Below are positions 1 through 6,663 of a stretch of 10,667 bases of DNA, one piece after another. The notes beneath the pieces are model-generated. The model had not been told where the DNA came from and did not search any database. It worked only from the letters and a program-made list of their open reading frames with translations. Source of the stretch: Deltaproteobacteria bacterium (lineage in GTDB: Bacteria > Desulfobacterota > GWC2-55-46 > S146-70). Positions within the stretch are counted from its first letter, which is position 1. Every line of letters begins with the position of its first letter. The stretch lies in contig WGFD01000311.1 of assembly GCA_015492395.1 (NCBI GenBank), positions 1 to 10,667 of the forward strand, written 5' to 3'. The position numbers and the translations under genes were made by a program.

Positions 1-522
1 ACGTTCTTCGGTAACGGGGTTGTCGGACATATAGAGTTTGCGGATCCACTGTGTCCGGATCTTAGCGACATCCTTTACAGGGCCGGCAGGGCTGTGAAGG
101 CCAAGGTGCATAAAGGGGGAACGTATATTTGTATCGAAGGACCGCAGTTTTCCACAAGGGCCGAGTCGAAGATATACAGGAAGTGGGGGGTTGATGTGAT
201 TGGCATGACGAATATACCCGAAGCTAAGCTGGCAAGGGAGGCGGAGATGTGTTATGCGACACTCGCTCTTTCTACGGACTATGACTGTTGGCATGAGACG
301 GAGGAGTCTGTAACGGTGGAGATGATCATCGAAACACTCAAGAATAATGTCGATACGGCGAAGAAGATCATCAAGAGGGCGGTTTCCATGATCTCTTCCA
401 CGAGGGGATGCAGGTGTCCGAGCGCCTTGCAAGATGCAATCATAACTGACAGGAAATCGATTCCGGCAAAGGCAAGAAGGGATCTAAGGATCATTGTGGA
501 TAAGTATATCCGAGAACAGTGA
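1..522 (+). CDS. mtnP: S-methyl-5'-thioadenosine phosphorylase, C-terminal part (5' truncated by window)
   Basis: The reading frame is open from base 1, so the gene begins left of the window; the GTG at 94 is internal. MTA phosphorylase cleaves methylthioadenosine, the by-product of polyamine (and related) synthesis, to adenine and 5-methylthioribose-1-phosphate in the cytoplasm. The visible 173 residues match the conserved second half of the family: TFFGNG at the very start, FADPLCPDL, then GTYICIEGPQFSTRAES (phosphate/nucleoside-site block), VIGMTNIPEAKLAREAE and the substrate-base loop LSTDYDCWH. The C terminus shows the helical tail usual for the family. The DYDCWH form and the EGPQFSTRAES block favour MTAP over purine nucleoside phosphorylase, which belongs to the same fold. 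The gene ends at TGA 520-522 with no visible defect. A promoter lies between it and the downstream kinase, so the two need not be co-transcribed. Confidence 0.93.
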   Translation, partial: TFFGNGVVGHIEFADPLCPDLSDILYRAGRAVKAKVHKGGTYICIEGPQFSTRAESKIYRKWGVDVIGMTNIPEAKLAREAEMCYATLALSTDYDCWHETEESVTVEMIIETLKNNVDTAKKIIKRAVSMISSTRGCRCPSALQDAIITDRKSIPAKARRDLRIIVDKYIREQ

Positions 523-558
523 CAACGATGCCGTTGACTCCCCTGGAGCCCAGGTCAA
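523..558 (+). terminator. Overlapping hairpins just after mtnP; possible weak terminator
   Basis: Two mutually exclusive stems start right after the stop codon. CAACG (523-527) can pair with CGTTG (532-536) around ATGC. Alternatively TTGAC (534-538) pairs with GTCAA (554-558), enclosing CTGG/CCAG (543-546/550-553). No T-run follows, so this would be a poor intrinsic terminator and may be Rho-dependent or only a 3' stabilising fold. Confidence 0.3.
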
Positions 559-593
559 GCACTATCCCATACCATTCCTAAATTCTTAATATC

Positions 594-622
594 TTGACAA
601 AAAAGGACAGTACTGGTAAAAA
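594..622 (+). promoter_or_regulatory. Sigma70-type promoter with extended -10 for the PfkB kinase
   Basis: A perfect -35 hexamer TTGACA (594-599) is followed after 17 bases by TAAAAA (617-622), which matches four of six positions of the -10 consensus. TGG immediately before it (614-616) supplies an extended -10 TGn. Transcription would start near 629, giving a 5' leader of roughly 100 bases before the ATG at 730. Seen directly; promoter activity is inferred. Confidence 0.55.
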
Positions 623-629
623 ATTGGTG

Positions 630-729
630 TTCAGAGGTAAAGGTTGGTTCGGTCTGCACCGAAAGATAGTCATGCAGCCGCATTAGGTACTTTGCGGTAT
701 CGACCTAATTTACTTGGAGGAGAGAACCT
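630..729 (+). promoter_or_regulatory. Structured 5' leader with interleaved stems upstream of PfkB kinase; candidate cis-regulatory RNA
   Basis: Stem A is TTCGGT (648-653)/ACCGAA (658-663) with loop CTGC. An alternative to A pairs CTGCA (654-658) with TGCAG (673-677), extendable by GG (651-652)/CC (678-679). Stem B is CCGCA (678-682)/TGCGG (693-697). The loop of B contains TTAGGT (683-688), which pairs with ACCTAA (703-708), crossing B in pseudoknot topology or competing with it. TAGGT (684-688) could also pair with a second ACCTA at 726-730, which touches the start codon. AGGTT (641-645) can pair with AACCT (725-729) and close the domain. The Shine-Dalgarno GGAGGAGAG lies at 716-724. I do not recognise a known riboswitch class. 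Confidence 0.4.
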
Positions 730-1635
730 ATGTCCATTCTGGTTGTCGGTTCAATAGCGTTTGATACCGTTGAAACGCCTTTCGGTAATGTCGAAGATGT
801 GCTTGGAGGGTCCGCTACATACTTCTCTACATCTGCGAGCTACTTTGCCGATGTCAACCTCATCGCCGCTGTCGGAGAGGACTTCCCTGACGAGCATGTA
901 GCCTTTCTGAAGGAAAAGGGGATAAGGATAGAGGGGCTTCAGAGGTTGCCGGGGAAGACATTCCGCTGGAAGGGTTATTACGATTACGACCTGAACCAGG
1001 CCCATACCTTGGAGACCCACTTGAATGTGTTCGAGGAGTTTAAGCCATCCATACCGGAGGATTTCAAGGACTCGGAGGTGGTATTCCTTGCGAACATAGA
1101 CCCCGATCTTCAGTTAAGCGTCTTGGAGCAGGTAAAGAAGCCCCGGCTAGTTGCATGTGATACCATGAACTTCTGGATAGAGAATAAACCGGACTCCCTG
1201 AAACGATTACTGTCGAGGATAGACCTCTTTGTGATCAACGAAGGGGAGGCTAGGGAATTTGCAGGTGAATATAACCTCGTAACGGCGGCTAGAAAGATAT
1301 TGGATTGGGGTCCAGATAAGCTGATAATAAAGAGGGGTGAATATGGTGCGTTGATGTTTGGCGGCAATTCTGTCTTCTCCGCTCCGGCGTATCCGCTTGA
1401 GGATATATTCGACCCAACCGGCGCCGGCGACAGCTTTGCGGGCGGACTTATGGGATATCTTGCGAATACAGAGGGGGGTGATGCCTACAGGCAGGCAATA
1501 ATACTCGGGAGCGTAATGGCCTCCTTCAATGTAGAGGACTTCAGCTTGAATAGGCTAAAGGGATTGACGCTGAAAGATATACATAAGCGGTACGGGGAGT
1601 TCAAGAGCCTTACACACTTCGAGGATCTTCAATAA
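730..1635 (+). CDS. PfkB/ribokinase-family carbohydrate or nucleoside kinase (copy 1)
   Basis: This is a cytoplasmic ATP-dependent kinase of the ribokinase superfamily; the substrate cannot be read from sequence. The protein is 301 residues, normal for the family. The N-terminal beta strand (ILVVGSIAFDTV) is followed by the family's first signature, GGSATYFSTSAS (26-37). The second signature, DPTGAGDSFAGG (228-239), forms the anion hole and carries the catalytic base Asp234. KRGEYG (201-206) precedes the nucleotide-binding region. The ATG start is well set by GGAGGAGAG five bases upstream. It lies after mtnP behind its own promoter and structured leader; the neighbourhood suggests, without proof, a role with a sugar or nucleoside product of purine or methylthioadenosine salvage. 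It differs from the second PfkB protein at 6664-7584 in both motifs, so the two probably have different substrates. Confidence 0.9.
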   Translation: MSILVVGSIAFDTVETPFGNVEDVLGGSATYFSTSASYFADVNLIAAVGEDFPDEHVAFLKEKGIRIEGLQRLPGKTFRWKGYYDYDLNQAHTLETHLNVFEEFKPSIPEDFKDSEVVFLANIDPDLQLSVLEQVKKPRLVACDTMNFWIENKPDSLKRLLSRIDLFVINEGEAREFAGEYNLVTAARKILDWGPDKLIIKRGEYGALMFGGNSVFSAPAYPLEDIFDPTGAGDSFAGGLMGYLANTEGGDAYRQAIILGSVMASFNVEDFSLNRLKGLTLKDIHKRYGEFKSLTHFEDLQ

Positions 1636-1664
1636 TATTGAGCAGCCTCACTGTAAATGTATTT

Positions 1665-2435
1665 ATGGTACTTAAAAAGGCAAGGATTTCCGCATGGATT
1701 GCGTTATTTTCCATAGCTTTGATTGCAACCCTTTCGGCATGCGCTCCTACTAAAGAGAAGATTAAGGAAGAGGCCGATATACATTATGACCTTGGCCTTG
1801 TCCATCTCCGTTCAGGAAACCTGCCGGAGGCGCTGAAGGAGCTTACCAGCGCTGTAACGCAGTATCCGGAGGATCCTAACTACCATAATGCCCTGGGGCT
1901 GGCCTACCTATCGAAACAGATGAATGAAGATGCCGTCAGGCACTTTAAAGAGGCCCTGCGACTGGATCCGAAGCTTTCCGATGCGCATACCAACCTGAGC
2001 GCAGTCTACCTCGAAGAAGGGATGTGGGATGAGGCGGTAGAAGAGGCCAATAAGGCGCTTGCCGATCTCTTTTATACTACACCTGAGTTTGCCCTGTTGA
2101 ACAGGGGACGTGCCTACTACGAAAAGGGGGATTACAGGTCAGCTGAAAGGGACTTCAAGAAGGCTATAGAGGCCAATCCGAGATATCTGCTTGCATACTA
2201 CAACCTCGGGAAGAGCTATGTTAAACTGGAAAAGTATGGTGACGCAAAGAGGATATTCTTGCGTGTCGTTGAGCTTGCTCCGGGCTACTTGGAGGCGCAC
2301 TACTACCTTGGAATAGCACTGATCAACTTAAAGAACGCAAGAGAAGCAATAGAGTCCTTCAACGAGGTTATCAGGCTTGCCCCTGATAGTGACCTTGCAA
2401 GATCGGCTAGAGAGTATATTGAACTGCTAAAGTGA
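1665..2435 (+). CDS. TPR lipoprotein, PilF/PilW-like
   Basis: The ATG at 1665 gives a clean lipoprotein signal: a basic start (MVLKKARIS), a hydrophobic core and a lipobox LSAC with the modified Cys at residue 26. A TTG start at 1638 would add nine residues ahead of the signal and is less likely; neither has a strong Shine-Dalgarno. The mature part is almost entirely six consecutive 34-residue tetratricopeptide repeats, each with the usual G/A pattern and ending in a DP- or AP-like turn (for example RLDPK, EANPR, ELAPG, RLAPD). Six TPRs on a lipoprotein anchor, directly before rodZ, is the arrangement of PilF/PilW, the outer-membrane pilotin for type IV pilus secretin assembly. TPR lipoproteins are common, so the pilus role is an inference. 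It is probably co-transcribed with the kinase, whose stop codon lies 29 bases upstream. Confidence 0.8.
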   Translation: MVLKKARISAWIALFSIALIATLSACAPTKEKIKEEADIHYDLGLVHLRSGNLPEALKELTSAVTQYPEDPNYHNALGLAYLSKQMNEDAVRHFKEALRLDPKLSDAHTNLSAVYLEEGMWDEAVEEANKALADLFYTTPEFALLNRGRAYYEKGDYRSAERDFKKAIEANPRYLLAYYNLGKSYVKLEKYGDAKRIFLRVVELAPGYLEAHYYLGIALINLKNAREAIESFNEVIRLAPDSDLARSAREYIELLK

Positions 2436-2450
2436 ATATGCCGCCACTTG

Positions 2451-2483
2451 GATCATGGCCTGCTTTCAAAGCTCTTCATGATC
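2451..2483. repeat. Near-palindromic hairpin between the TPR gene and rodZ
   Basis: GATCATG (2451-2457) pairs with CATGATC (2477-2483). The enclosed 19 bases contain a second small palindrome, GCTTTCAAAGC (2462-2472). No T-run follows, so an mRNA fold or processing site is more likely than an intrinsic terminator. The rest of this 109-base gap shows nothing recognisable. Confidence 0.3.
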
Positions 2484-2544
2484 TTGGTTGAAATGGGCTC
2501 ATGGGGTATCGCTTCTGCATGCAGGGTTTCTCAAGTAGAGGTAA

Positions 2545-3333
2545 ATGGTTTTACCGGGAGAATATCTTAGGACCCAGCGCGAGGCAAGGGGAATAACCCT
2601 GGAAGAGGTATCCAGGGTTACAAAGATCTCTGTAAAAGCACTCAGATCCCTGGAGACCGATGATTATGAATCCTTGCCGCCACCTACCTTTGTCAAGGGG
2701 TTCATACGTTCCTACTGCAGATATATAGGTGCGGAGGATGAAGACGCGGTGCTCCGTTACGAGGAGTATCTGAACGAGAAGGCAGAGCAGGAAGATGTCC
2801 AGAAGAAGATACAAGAGAAAGGGAATGCCGAAAAAGAAGCAGCCTGGGACCATAAGCGCCCCGCAGTGATTATTGCCGTCATTGTGCTGGTTGTCATCTC
2901 TTTTATTATCGTGTTATATCTCTTTTCTGGCTCCCCGCGCCATGAAAAAGAGGGAGTGGAAGTGAAGACCGGTATAAGGGAGAAGGCTGCAGAGGTGGCA
3001 AGGAAGGAACCGGAGATATCGAAGACCCCCGAAGATCTTGAGGTCGCAGCAAAAATGGGCTTTGAAAGCGCTACGATGCCTCCTCCGGCAAGGAATGTCC
3101 TTGAAATGAAGGCACGGAATATGACATGGATGAAGGTTGAGATAGACGATAAGGAACCCTTCGAAGTCTTGTTGAAGAAAGGTGAGAGTGTGAGGTGGGA
3201 GGCTGATGATGGGTTTTCTCTTCTTATAGGAAATGCGGGCGGCGTGGATGCGGTCTTGAACGGGAAGCCGGTCGGCACACTTGGAGAAGATGGGCAGGTC
3301 AGGAGGATCAAGTTGCCGCCGGAGAGGAAATAA
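2545..3333 (+). CDS. rodZ: RodZ-like cytoskeletal/morphogenesis protein (HTH_25, TM, DUF4115)
   Basis: RodZ is a bitopic inner-membrane protein that links MreB filaments to the elongation machinery. Three parts are visible in order. An N-terminal helix-turn-helix of the RodZ type covers about residues 4-70 (GEYLRTQREARGITLEEVSR, then LPPPTFVKGFIRSYCRYIG). A single membrane helix covers about 107-127, preceded by basic residues. A charged linker leads to a C-terminal periplasmic DUF4115 domain (about 186-257) with the typical W-V-D pattern, KKGESVRWEA, GNAGGV and LNGKPVGTLGEDGQV. The length of 262 residues is normal. An in-frame TAA directly precedes the ATG, so this start is forced; its Shine-Dalgarno (AGAGGT, 2537-2542) is unusually close. 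The HTH in this family binds MreB rather than acting as a transcription factor. No mreB is in the window. Confidence 0.9.
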   Translation: MVLPGEYLRTQREARGITLEEVSRVTKISVKALRSLETDDYESLPPPTFVKGFIRSYCRYIGAEDEDAVLRYEEYLNEKAEQEDVQKKIQEKGNAEKEAAWDHKRPAVIIAVIVLVVISFIIVLYLFSGSPRHEKEGVEVKTGIREKAAEVARKEPEISKTPEDLEVAAKMGFESATMPPPARNVLEMKARNMTWMKVEIDDKEPFEVLLKKGESVRWEADDGFSLLIGNAGGVDAVLNGKPVGTLGEDGQVRRIKLPPERK

Positions 3334-3337
3334 CTGC

Positions 3338-3373
3338 TTTGAAACAGGATAAACGACGCGGGGTCGTTTCAAA
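3338..3373 (+). terminator. Strong hairpin after rodZ, with an alternative pairing
   Basis: AAACGAC (3351-3357) pairs perfectly with GTCGTTT (3363-3369) around GCGGG, and TTTG (3338-3341) with CAAA (3370-3373) adds an outer stem. Alternatively TTTGAAAC (3338-3345) pairs in full with GTTTCAAA (3366-3373). The fold is followed by CAGAGAGCG rather than a T-run, so it could be an attenuator or mRNA-stability element instead of a terminator. It lies in the 98-base gap before the GAF gene. Confidence 0.35.
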
Positions 3374-3434
3374 CAGAGAGCGAAAGTTGCCTTCCCGGTA
3401 TTAACCAATCGTTATCTCATGGTCAGGAGGATTG

Positions 3435-4145
3435 ATGAACTCAACAGCCAGGTGTCGTAAGTGTGGCAAAAGGATGAAGAGTGAGAGGATAGATGATTAC
3501 AAGGTGAAGTTTTCATGTCCGTGCGGCTTTTCCGAGTATGAGACTATGCCTGCGGCGAGCAAGATTATAAACCCGCACTTTAACAGAACGGTCCTTTCAC
3601 CGATCAAGGTGGATGAGTCGAAAGGGATTGTCTTCGAGATTGAGAGGGCGGACAGAGAGAGGATGGAGATCATAACCCTGGATGAACTGAGCATGCTGAC
3701 TTCATCCGACTACGATCTTGACGATGTGCTGCAGTCCATAGTTGATAAGACCGCCGAGCGACTCGGTGTGGATATCTGTTCGGTATACATCTGGGATGGG
3801 GGGTACATGGTTTTAAGGGCGAGCCATGGACTCTTTGAGGCCATAGGAAAGGCGAGATTGAGGATCGGAGAGGGGGTTACAGGTTCCGCCGTGAAAGCGT
3901 CACATCCAATATTCGTTAATGATATCAGACAGGATTCAAGGTACAAATACTTCGAAGAGACGAAGGAAGAACAGAGTAAGATAAGGAGTATGTTGTCATA
4001 TCCTATATTCTTCAAGGGAGAGCCGCTTGGCGTATTGAATGCGCAAACTAAAGAGATCAGGGAGTTCAAGGAGGATGAGTCACACTTCGTTTCTATTATA
4101 GCCAACCTCATACTCGGCGCCATAAGGATGAGAAAGAGAGAATAA
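3435..4145 (+). CDS. Zinc-ribbon plus GAF domain protein, PtsP-like sensor module
   Basis: The ATG at 3435 sits four bases after AGGAGG (3425-3430); a TTG one codon upstream is too close to that site. The first 35 residues hold CxxC (C7, C10) and CxC (C28, C30), a likely small zinc ribbon. A linker of about 50 residues leads to a GAF domain at about 94-230 with LDDVLQSIV, ICSVYIWDG, LRASHGL, RIGEGVTGSAV, PIFVNDIRQDSRY and GVLNAQTKE. This resembles the GAF of the nitrogen phosphotransferase enzyme PtsP, where the domain binds a small ligand. No kinase, PTS, HTH or cyclase output domain is attached, so it probably acts through a partner, perhaps via the zinc ribbon. 236 residues, soluble. No specific ligand can be read. 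The next gene starts 13 bases downstream, indicating co-transcription. Confidence 0.8.
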   Translation: MNSTARCRKCGKRMKSERIDDYKVKFSCPCGFSEYETMPAASKIINPHFNRTVLSPIKVDESKGIVFEIERADRERMEIITLDELSMLTSSDYDLDDVLQSIVDKTAERLGVDICSVYIWDGGYMVLRASHGLFEAIGKARLRIGEGVTGSAVKASHPIFVNDIRQDSRYKYFEETKEEQSKIRSMLSYPIFFKGEPLGVLNAQTKEIREFKEDESHFVSIIANLILGAIRMRKRE

Positions 4146-4158
4146 CACAGAGTCCTCC

Positions 4159-5019
4159 ATGCATAGACCGCGAAGACAGATGCTGCTTTCACTGGTAGCC
4201 CTGTGCTGCAATCCTGTAAGGATCCTGGTTATATCCTTCATCTTGTTTGTGAGTTGCTTTTTGGCCTCCCCGGATATAAAGGCCGGAACGGAATATTATG
4301 CTTCTTCCGCCCTTTCGGAGACGGAGGAGAAGGTGGAGGATGGTTTTCGAGAGAAGGATGGGATGCACTTTGTCGTTAAGTTCGATGGTGGTGAGAATGC
4401 GGAGGCGGGGCATCTTATAAGTATACTTCTAGAAGAGGCCTATATCGCGGTGGGCGGCGATATAGGGTATTATCCTGAGGATGCGATAGGTGCGGTGCTT
4501 TACTCCATGGAACAGTTCAGGGATGTGACGAGGAGTCCGGATTGGGTCGGCGCCGTGTATGACGGCAGGATCAAGGTGCCTACTGGCGGTATAACACGGA
4601 AGACCATCGCCCTGGAGAAGGTCCTCTTTCATGAGTATACACATGCGGTCGTTCACAGACTATCCGGGGGGAGGGCGCCGGTATGGTTGAACGAGGGGAT
4701 AGCCCAGTATGAAGAGGGGAAGAGGCAGGTTTCATATATGGATATAATCAGGGCCGTCTTGAGGAGTGGCCAAGGGATCAGCCTGAGGAAACTCGAGGGG
4801 TCGTTCATGGGAATGGATAGTAACAGCGCCGCTGCGGCCTATGCGTTAAGCCTTTCCGCTACGGAGTACATCATCGGCGAATTCGGGATGTCCGGAGTGA
4901 GGCGTATACTGGAGAGCCTTGGAGACGGTATGTCTCTGGATGAAGCCATCTCATACGCCCTTTATCTGTCATATGACGACCTACGGAGGGTTTGGCTCCT
5001 TTCATTGCGGATGAACTGA
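4159..5019 (+). CDS. Exported gluzincin-like metallopeptidase (peptidase MA-like, HEXXH)
   Basis: The first 42 residues hold arginines followed by a long hydrophobic stretch (about 22-37) and then a polar mature part, so the protein is probably exported or anchored by an uncleaved signal. The zinc motif HEYTH is at 158-162, with the second-helix motif WLNEGIA at 176-182 supplying the third ligand Glu179. This HEXXH plus NEG(I/F)A pattern 17-20 residues downstream is the peptidase MA / gluzincin signature. The substrate is unknown. The length of 286 residues fits a stand-alone catalytic domain with a short C-terminal helical part; no TPR or PDZ is attached. No Shine-Dalgarno precedes the ATG at 4159, so translation may depend on coupling to the GAF gene ending 13 bases before, or may start at the ATG at 4180. 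All catalytic residues are present. Confidence 0.8.
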   Translation: MHRPRRQMLLSLVALCCNPVRILVISFILFVSCFLASPDIKAGTEYYASSALSETEEKVEDGFREKDGMHFVVKFDGGENAEAGHLISILLEEAYIAVGGDIGYYPEDAIGAVLYSMEQFRDVTRSPDWVGAVYDGRIKVPTGGITRKTIALEKVLFHEYTHAVVHRLSGGRAPVWLNEGIAQYEEGKRQVSYMDIIRAVLRSGQGISLRKLEGSFMGMDSNSAAAAYALSLSATEYIIGEFGMSGVRRILESLGDGMSLDEAISYALYLSYDDLRRVWLLSLRMN

Positions 5020-5035
5020 TCGGTCGGTGAGGCGT

Positions 5036-5443
5036 GTGAATATAAGGAGATTGATCATTCTGTGGCTTCCATTGGTTGCATATATCACCTTGATCTTTAT
5101 ACTGTCATCGATGCCTATGAGAGGTGTCCTCCCGGCAAAGCTGCAGGTAGATAAGATCATACACATCGGGGAGTATGGGCTGTTAGCGCTGTTGTGTATA
5201 AGGATGCTGAATGGCATGTTGCCCAGTGCCACAGAGAAAAGACTGTTTGCTTTCGCCGTTGTGTTGACCGTGCTTTACGGTGTTTCCGATGAGCTTCATC
5301 AGTCTTTTGTCCCGGGAAGAAGCTCTGATCCCTACGATCTGCTTGCGGATGTGGCCGGTGCGTTGTTGGGTGCCAGGATATATATCATGTTCATAAGAAG
5401 GCAATGCGGTGCCGGAATCAGCAGAGGTAAAGGGAGAGTATGA
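5036..5443 (+). CDS. VanZ-like small membrane protein
   Basis: About 135 residues with hydrophobic segments at roughly 5-25, 43-58, 68-84 and 102-120, predicting a four-helix inner-membrane protein. Conserved VanZ-family polar residues are all present: DKIIHIGEYG (39-48), the block YGVSDELHQSFVPGRSSD (81-98) and DLLADVAGALLGA (101-113). Members of this family are widespread, and most are not tied to glycopeptide resistance; the biochemical role of the family is poorly defined. GTG at 5036 is chosen because GTGAGG (5027-5032) lies just upstream; a GTG at 5027 in the same frame would add three residues but has no ribosome site. The TGA stop overlaps the ATG of the creatininase gene (ATGA, 5440-5443), implying translational coupling. 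Confidence 0.85.
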   Translation: MNIRRLIILWLPLVAYITLIFILSSMPMRGVLPAKLQVDKIIHIGEYGLLALLCIRMLNGMLPSATEKRLFAFAVVLTVLYGVSDELHQSFVPGRSSDPYDLLADVAGALLGARIYIMFIRRQCGAGISRGKGRV

Positions 5444-6168
5444 ACCTGCGCGATATCACTATGGAGGACTTTAAGGAGGGGTTGGAAGTTACCAGAACGG
5501 TCATCATCCCTTATGGCACAGTCGAGGAGCATGGGACACACCTGCCGCTGTCGACCGACACACTCGTTGTTAACGAAGTCGTCAAAAGGGTTGCTGAGGA
5601 GGTCAAGGTGTTCATTGCGCCGCCTATTCACTACGGTGTCTGTACCTCTACATCCCAGCATCCCGGTACCTTGGGGATATCACCTGCGACACTAAGGCGT
5701 ATAACCGTGGATATTGTGAAAGGGGCTCGCGCCAAGGGGCTCAGGGGATTTATCCTTATTTCAGGTCATGCCGGCGGGTTGCATCTGGCCGCAATGAGAG
5801 AGGCTGGCGAGTCATTGGTCGGGGAGCTTGAAGATATCGGTATGGCGGTAATATCCATCTATGGCCTTGTTCAGAGGGATGCCATTTCCATAGCCGAAAC
5901 TGAGAACGATTCCCATGCCGGAGAGCTGGAGACATCCCTTGTACTCTATCTTGCGGGGGGGCTTGTTAAAGGCAGGTCGAAGAAAGAGTATCCTGAATTG
6001 CCCAAGCCGTTTATAGTAAGGGATAAAATCAAACATTGGCCCGGCGGTGTCTGGGGTGATCCGGAGGCCGCATCCGTGGACAAAGGCAGGATGCTCTTCC
6101 GCATAATGGTGGACAAGGTAGTGGGGGTGGTCAGGGATATGGAGAACTTAAGACTGACGGACTCATAA
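5440..6168 (+). CDS. Creatininase-family amidohydrolase
   Basis: Creatininase-fold enzymes are metal-dependent amidohydrolases. Known members act on creatinine, on formylated pyrimidine intermediates (archaeal ArfB) or on mycofactocin peptide (MftE). The 242-residue protein keeps the family's metal-site blocks: GTVEEHGTHLPLSTD (26-40; Glu29, His31, Asp40), a His110 loop SGHAGG where most relatives have NGHGGN, and SHAGELETS (158-166; Glu162). No signal peptide is seen, so it is cytoplasmic. It starts on the overlapping ATGA with the VanZ gene, with AGGGAGAG at 5431-5438 as ribosome site, and lies upstream of yjbQ and a PfkB kinase. That company suggests a step in nucleotide- or cofactor-related metabolism rather than creatinine breakdown, but this is inference. 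There is no mftA-like peptide or radical SAM gene in the window to support MftE. Confidence 0.87.
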   Translation: MNLRDITMEDFKEGLEVTRTVIIPYGTVEEHGTHLPLSTDTLVVNEVVKRVAEEVKVFIAPPIHYGVCTSTSQHPGTLGISPATLRRITVDIVKGARAKGLRGFILISGHAGGLHLAAMREAGESLVGELEDIGMAVISIYGLVQRDAISIAETENDSHAGELETSLVLYLAGGLVKGRSKKEYPELPKPFIVRDKIKHWPGGVWGDPEAASVDKGRMLFRIMVDKVVGVVRDMENLRLTDS

Positions 6169-6241
6169 GAGGTCCGGATTCAGGCGGCACAGTGAAGATT
6201 GTCGGATAGAAGGCCTGTGGACACTGAGTAATGAGACGCCC

Positions 6242-6661
6242 ATGAACTCCTACCATTCGGAAATACACCTTCGGTCTCATGGCTTTACCGACATTATTGA
6301 TATAACTGGTGAGGTGGTGAGGGCCGTAGCAGAGGCAGGTATCAACGAGGGGATGATAAACATCTTTGTCCCCGGCTCCACCGGCTCCGTTACGACCATG
6401 GAATACGAGTATGGGGTAATAGAGGATCTGCGATCTGCGATTGAGAGGCTAATACCTTCCAAGATGCATTACAGCCATGACAGGAGCTGGGGAGACGGGA
6501 ACGGATTCTCCCATGTCAGGGCTGCTCTTATGAAGCCCGGACTGTGCATACCTGTAGTCGCCGGGATGCCTACACTGGGCACGTGGCAGCAGATAGTCTT
6601 TATTGACTTCGACAACAAGCCTAGAAACAGGAAGATTATCGTTCAGATACTGGGAGAATAG
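6242..6661 (+). CDS. yjbQ: YjbQ/UPF0047 family protein
   Basis: The 139-residue protein matches the YjbQ (UPF0047) family along its whole length. It has the N-terminal strand EIHLRSHGFTDIIDIT, VPGSTGSVTTMEYE, a His/Asp-rich site with HYSHDRSWGDGNGFSHVRAAL (split here as HYSH, DGNG and SHVRA), and the C-terminal LGTWQQIVFIDFDNKPRNRK ending in QILGE. Some members show weak thiamine-phosphate synthase activity; the true role is unsettled. The protein is a small, soluble, probably oligomeric beta-rich cytoplasmic protein. No clear Shine-Dalgarno precedes the ATG at 6242. The 73 bases before it hold nothing I recognise. The next kinase gene starts two bases after the stop, so these two are almost certainly translated from one message. 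Confidence 0.9.
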   Translation: MNSYHSEIHLRSHGFTDIIDITGEVVRAVAEAGINEGMINIFVPGSTGSVTTMEYEYGVIEDLRSAIERLIPSKMHYSHDRSWGDGNGFSHVRAALMKPGLCIPVVAGMPTLGTWQQIVFIDFDNKPRNRKIIVQILGE

Positions 6662-6663
6662 TC

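Noticed and set aside
2757..3408. Long - strand open frames (184 and 164 residues) opposite rodZ
   Set aside because: They lie fully or mostly antisense to a gene with clear HTH, membrane and DUF4115 parts, have no ribosome site, and their serine/proline/leucine-rich make-up is typical of shadow frames.
5036..5443. Teicoplanin-resistance gene
   Set aside because: The protein is VanZ-like, but the family is broad and no vanA-type ligase, VanX, VanH or VanRS genes are nearby.
5440..6168. Mycofactocin protein MftE
   Set aside because: No mycofactocin precursor peptide, MftB chaperone or MftC radical SAM gene is present in the neighbourhood.
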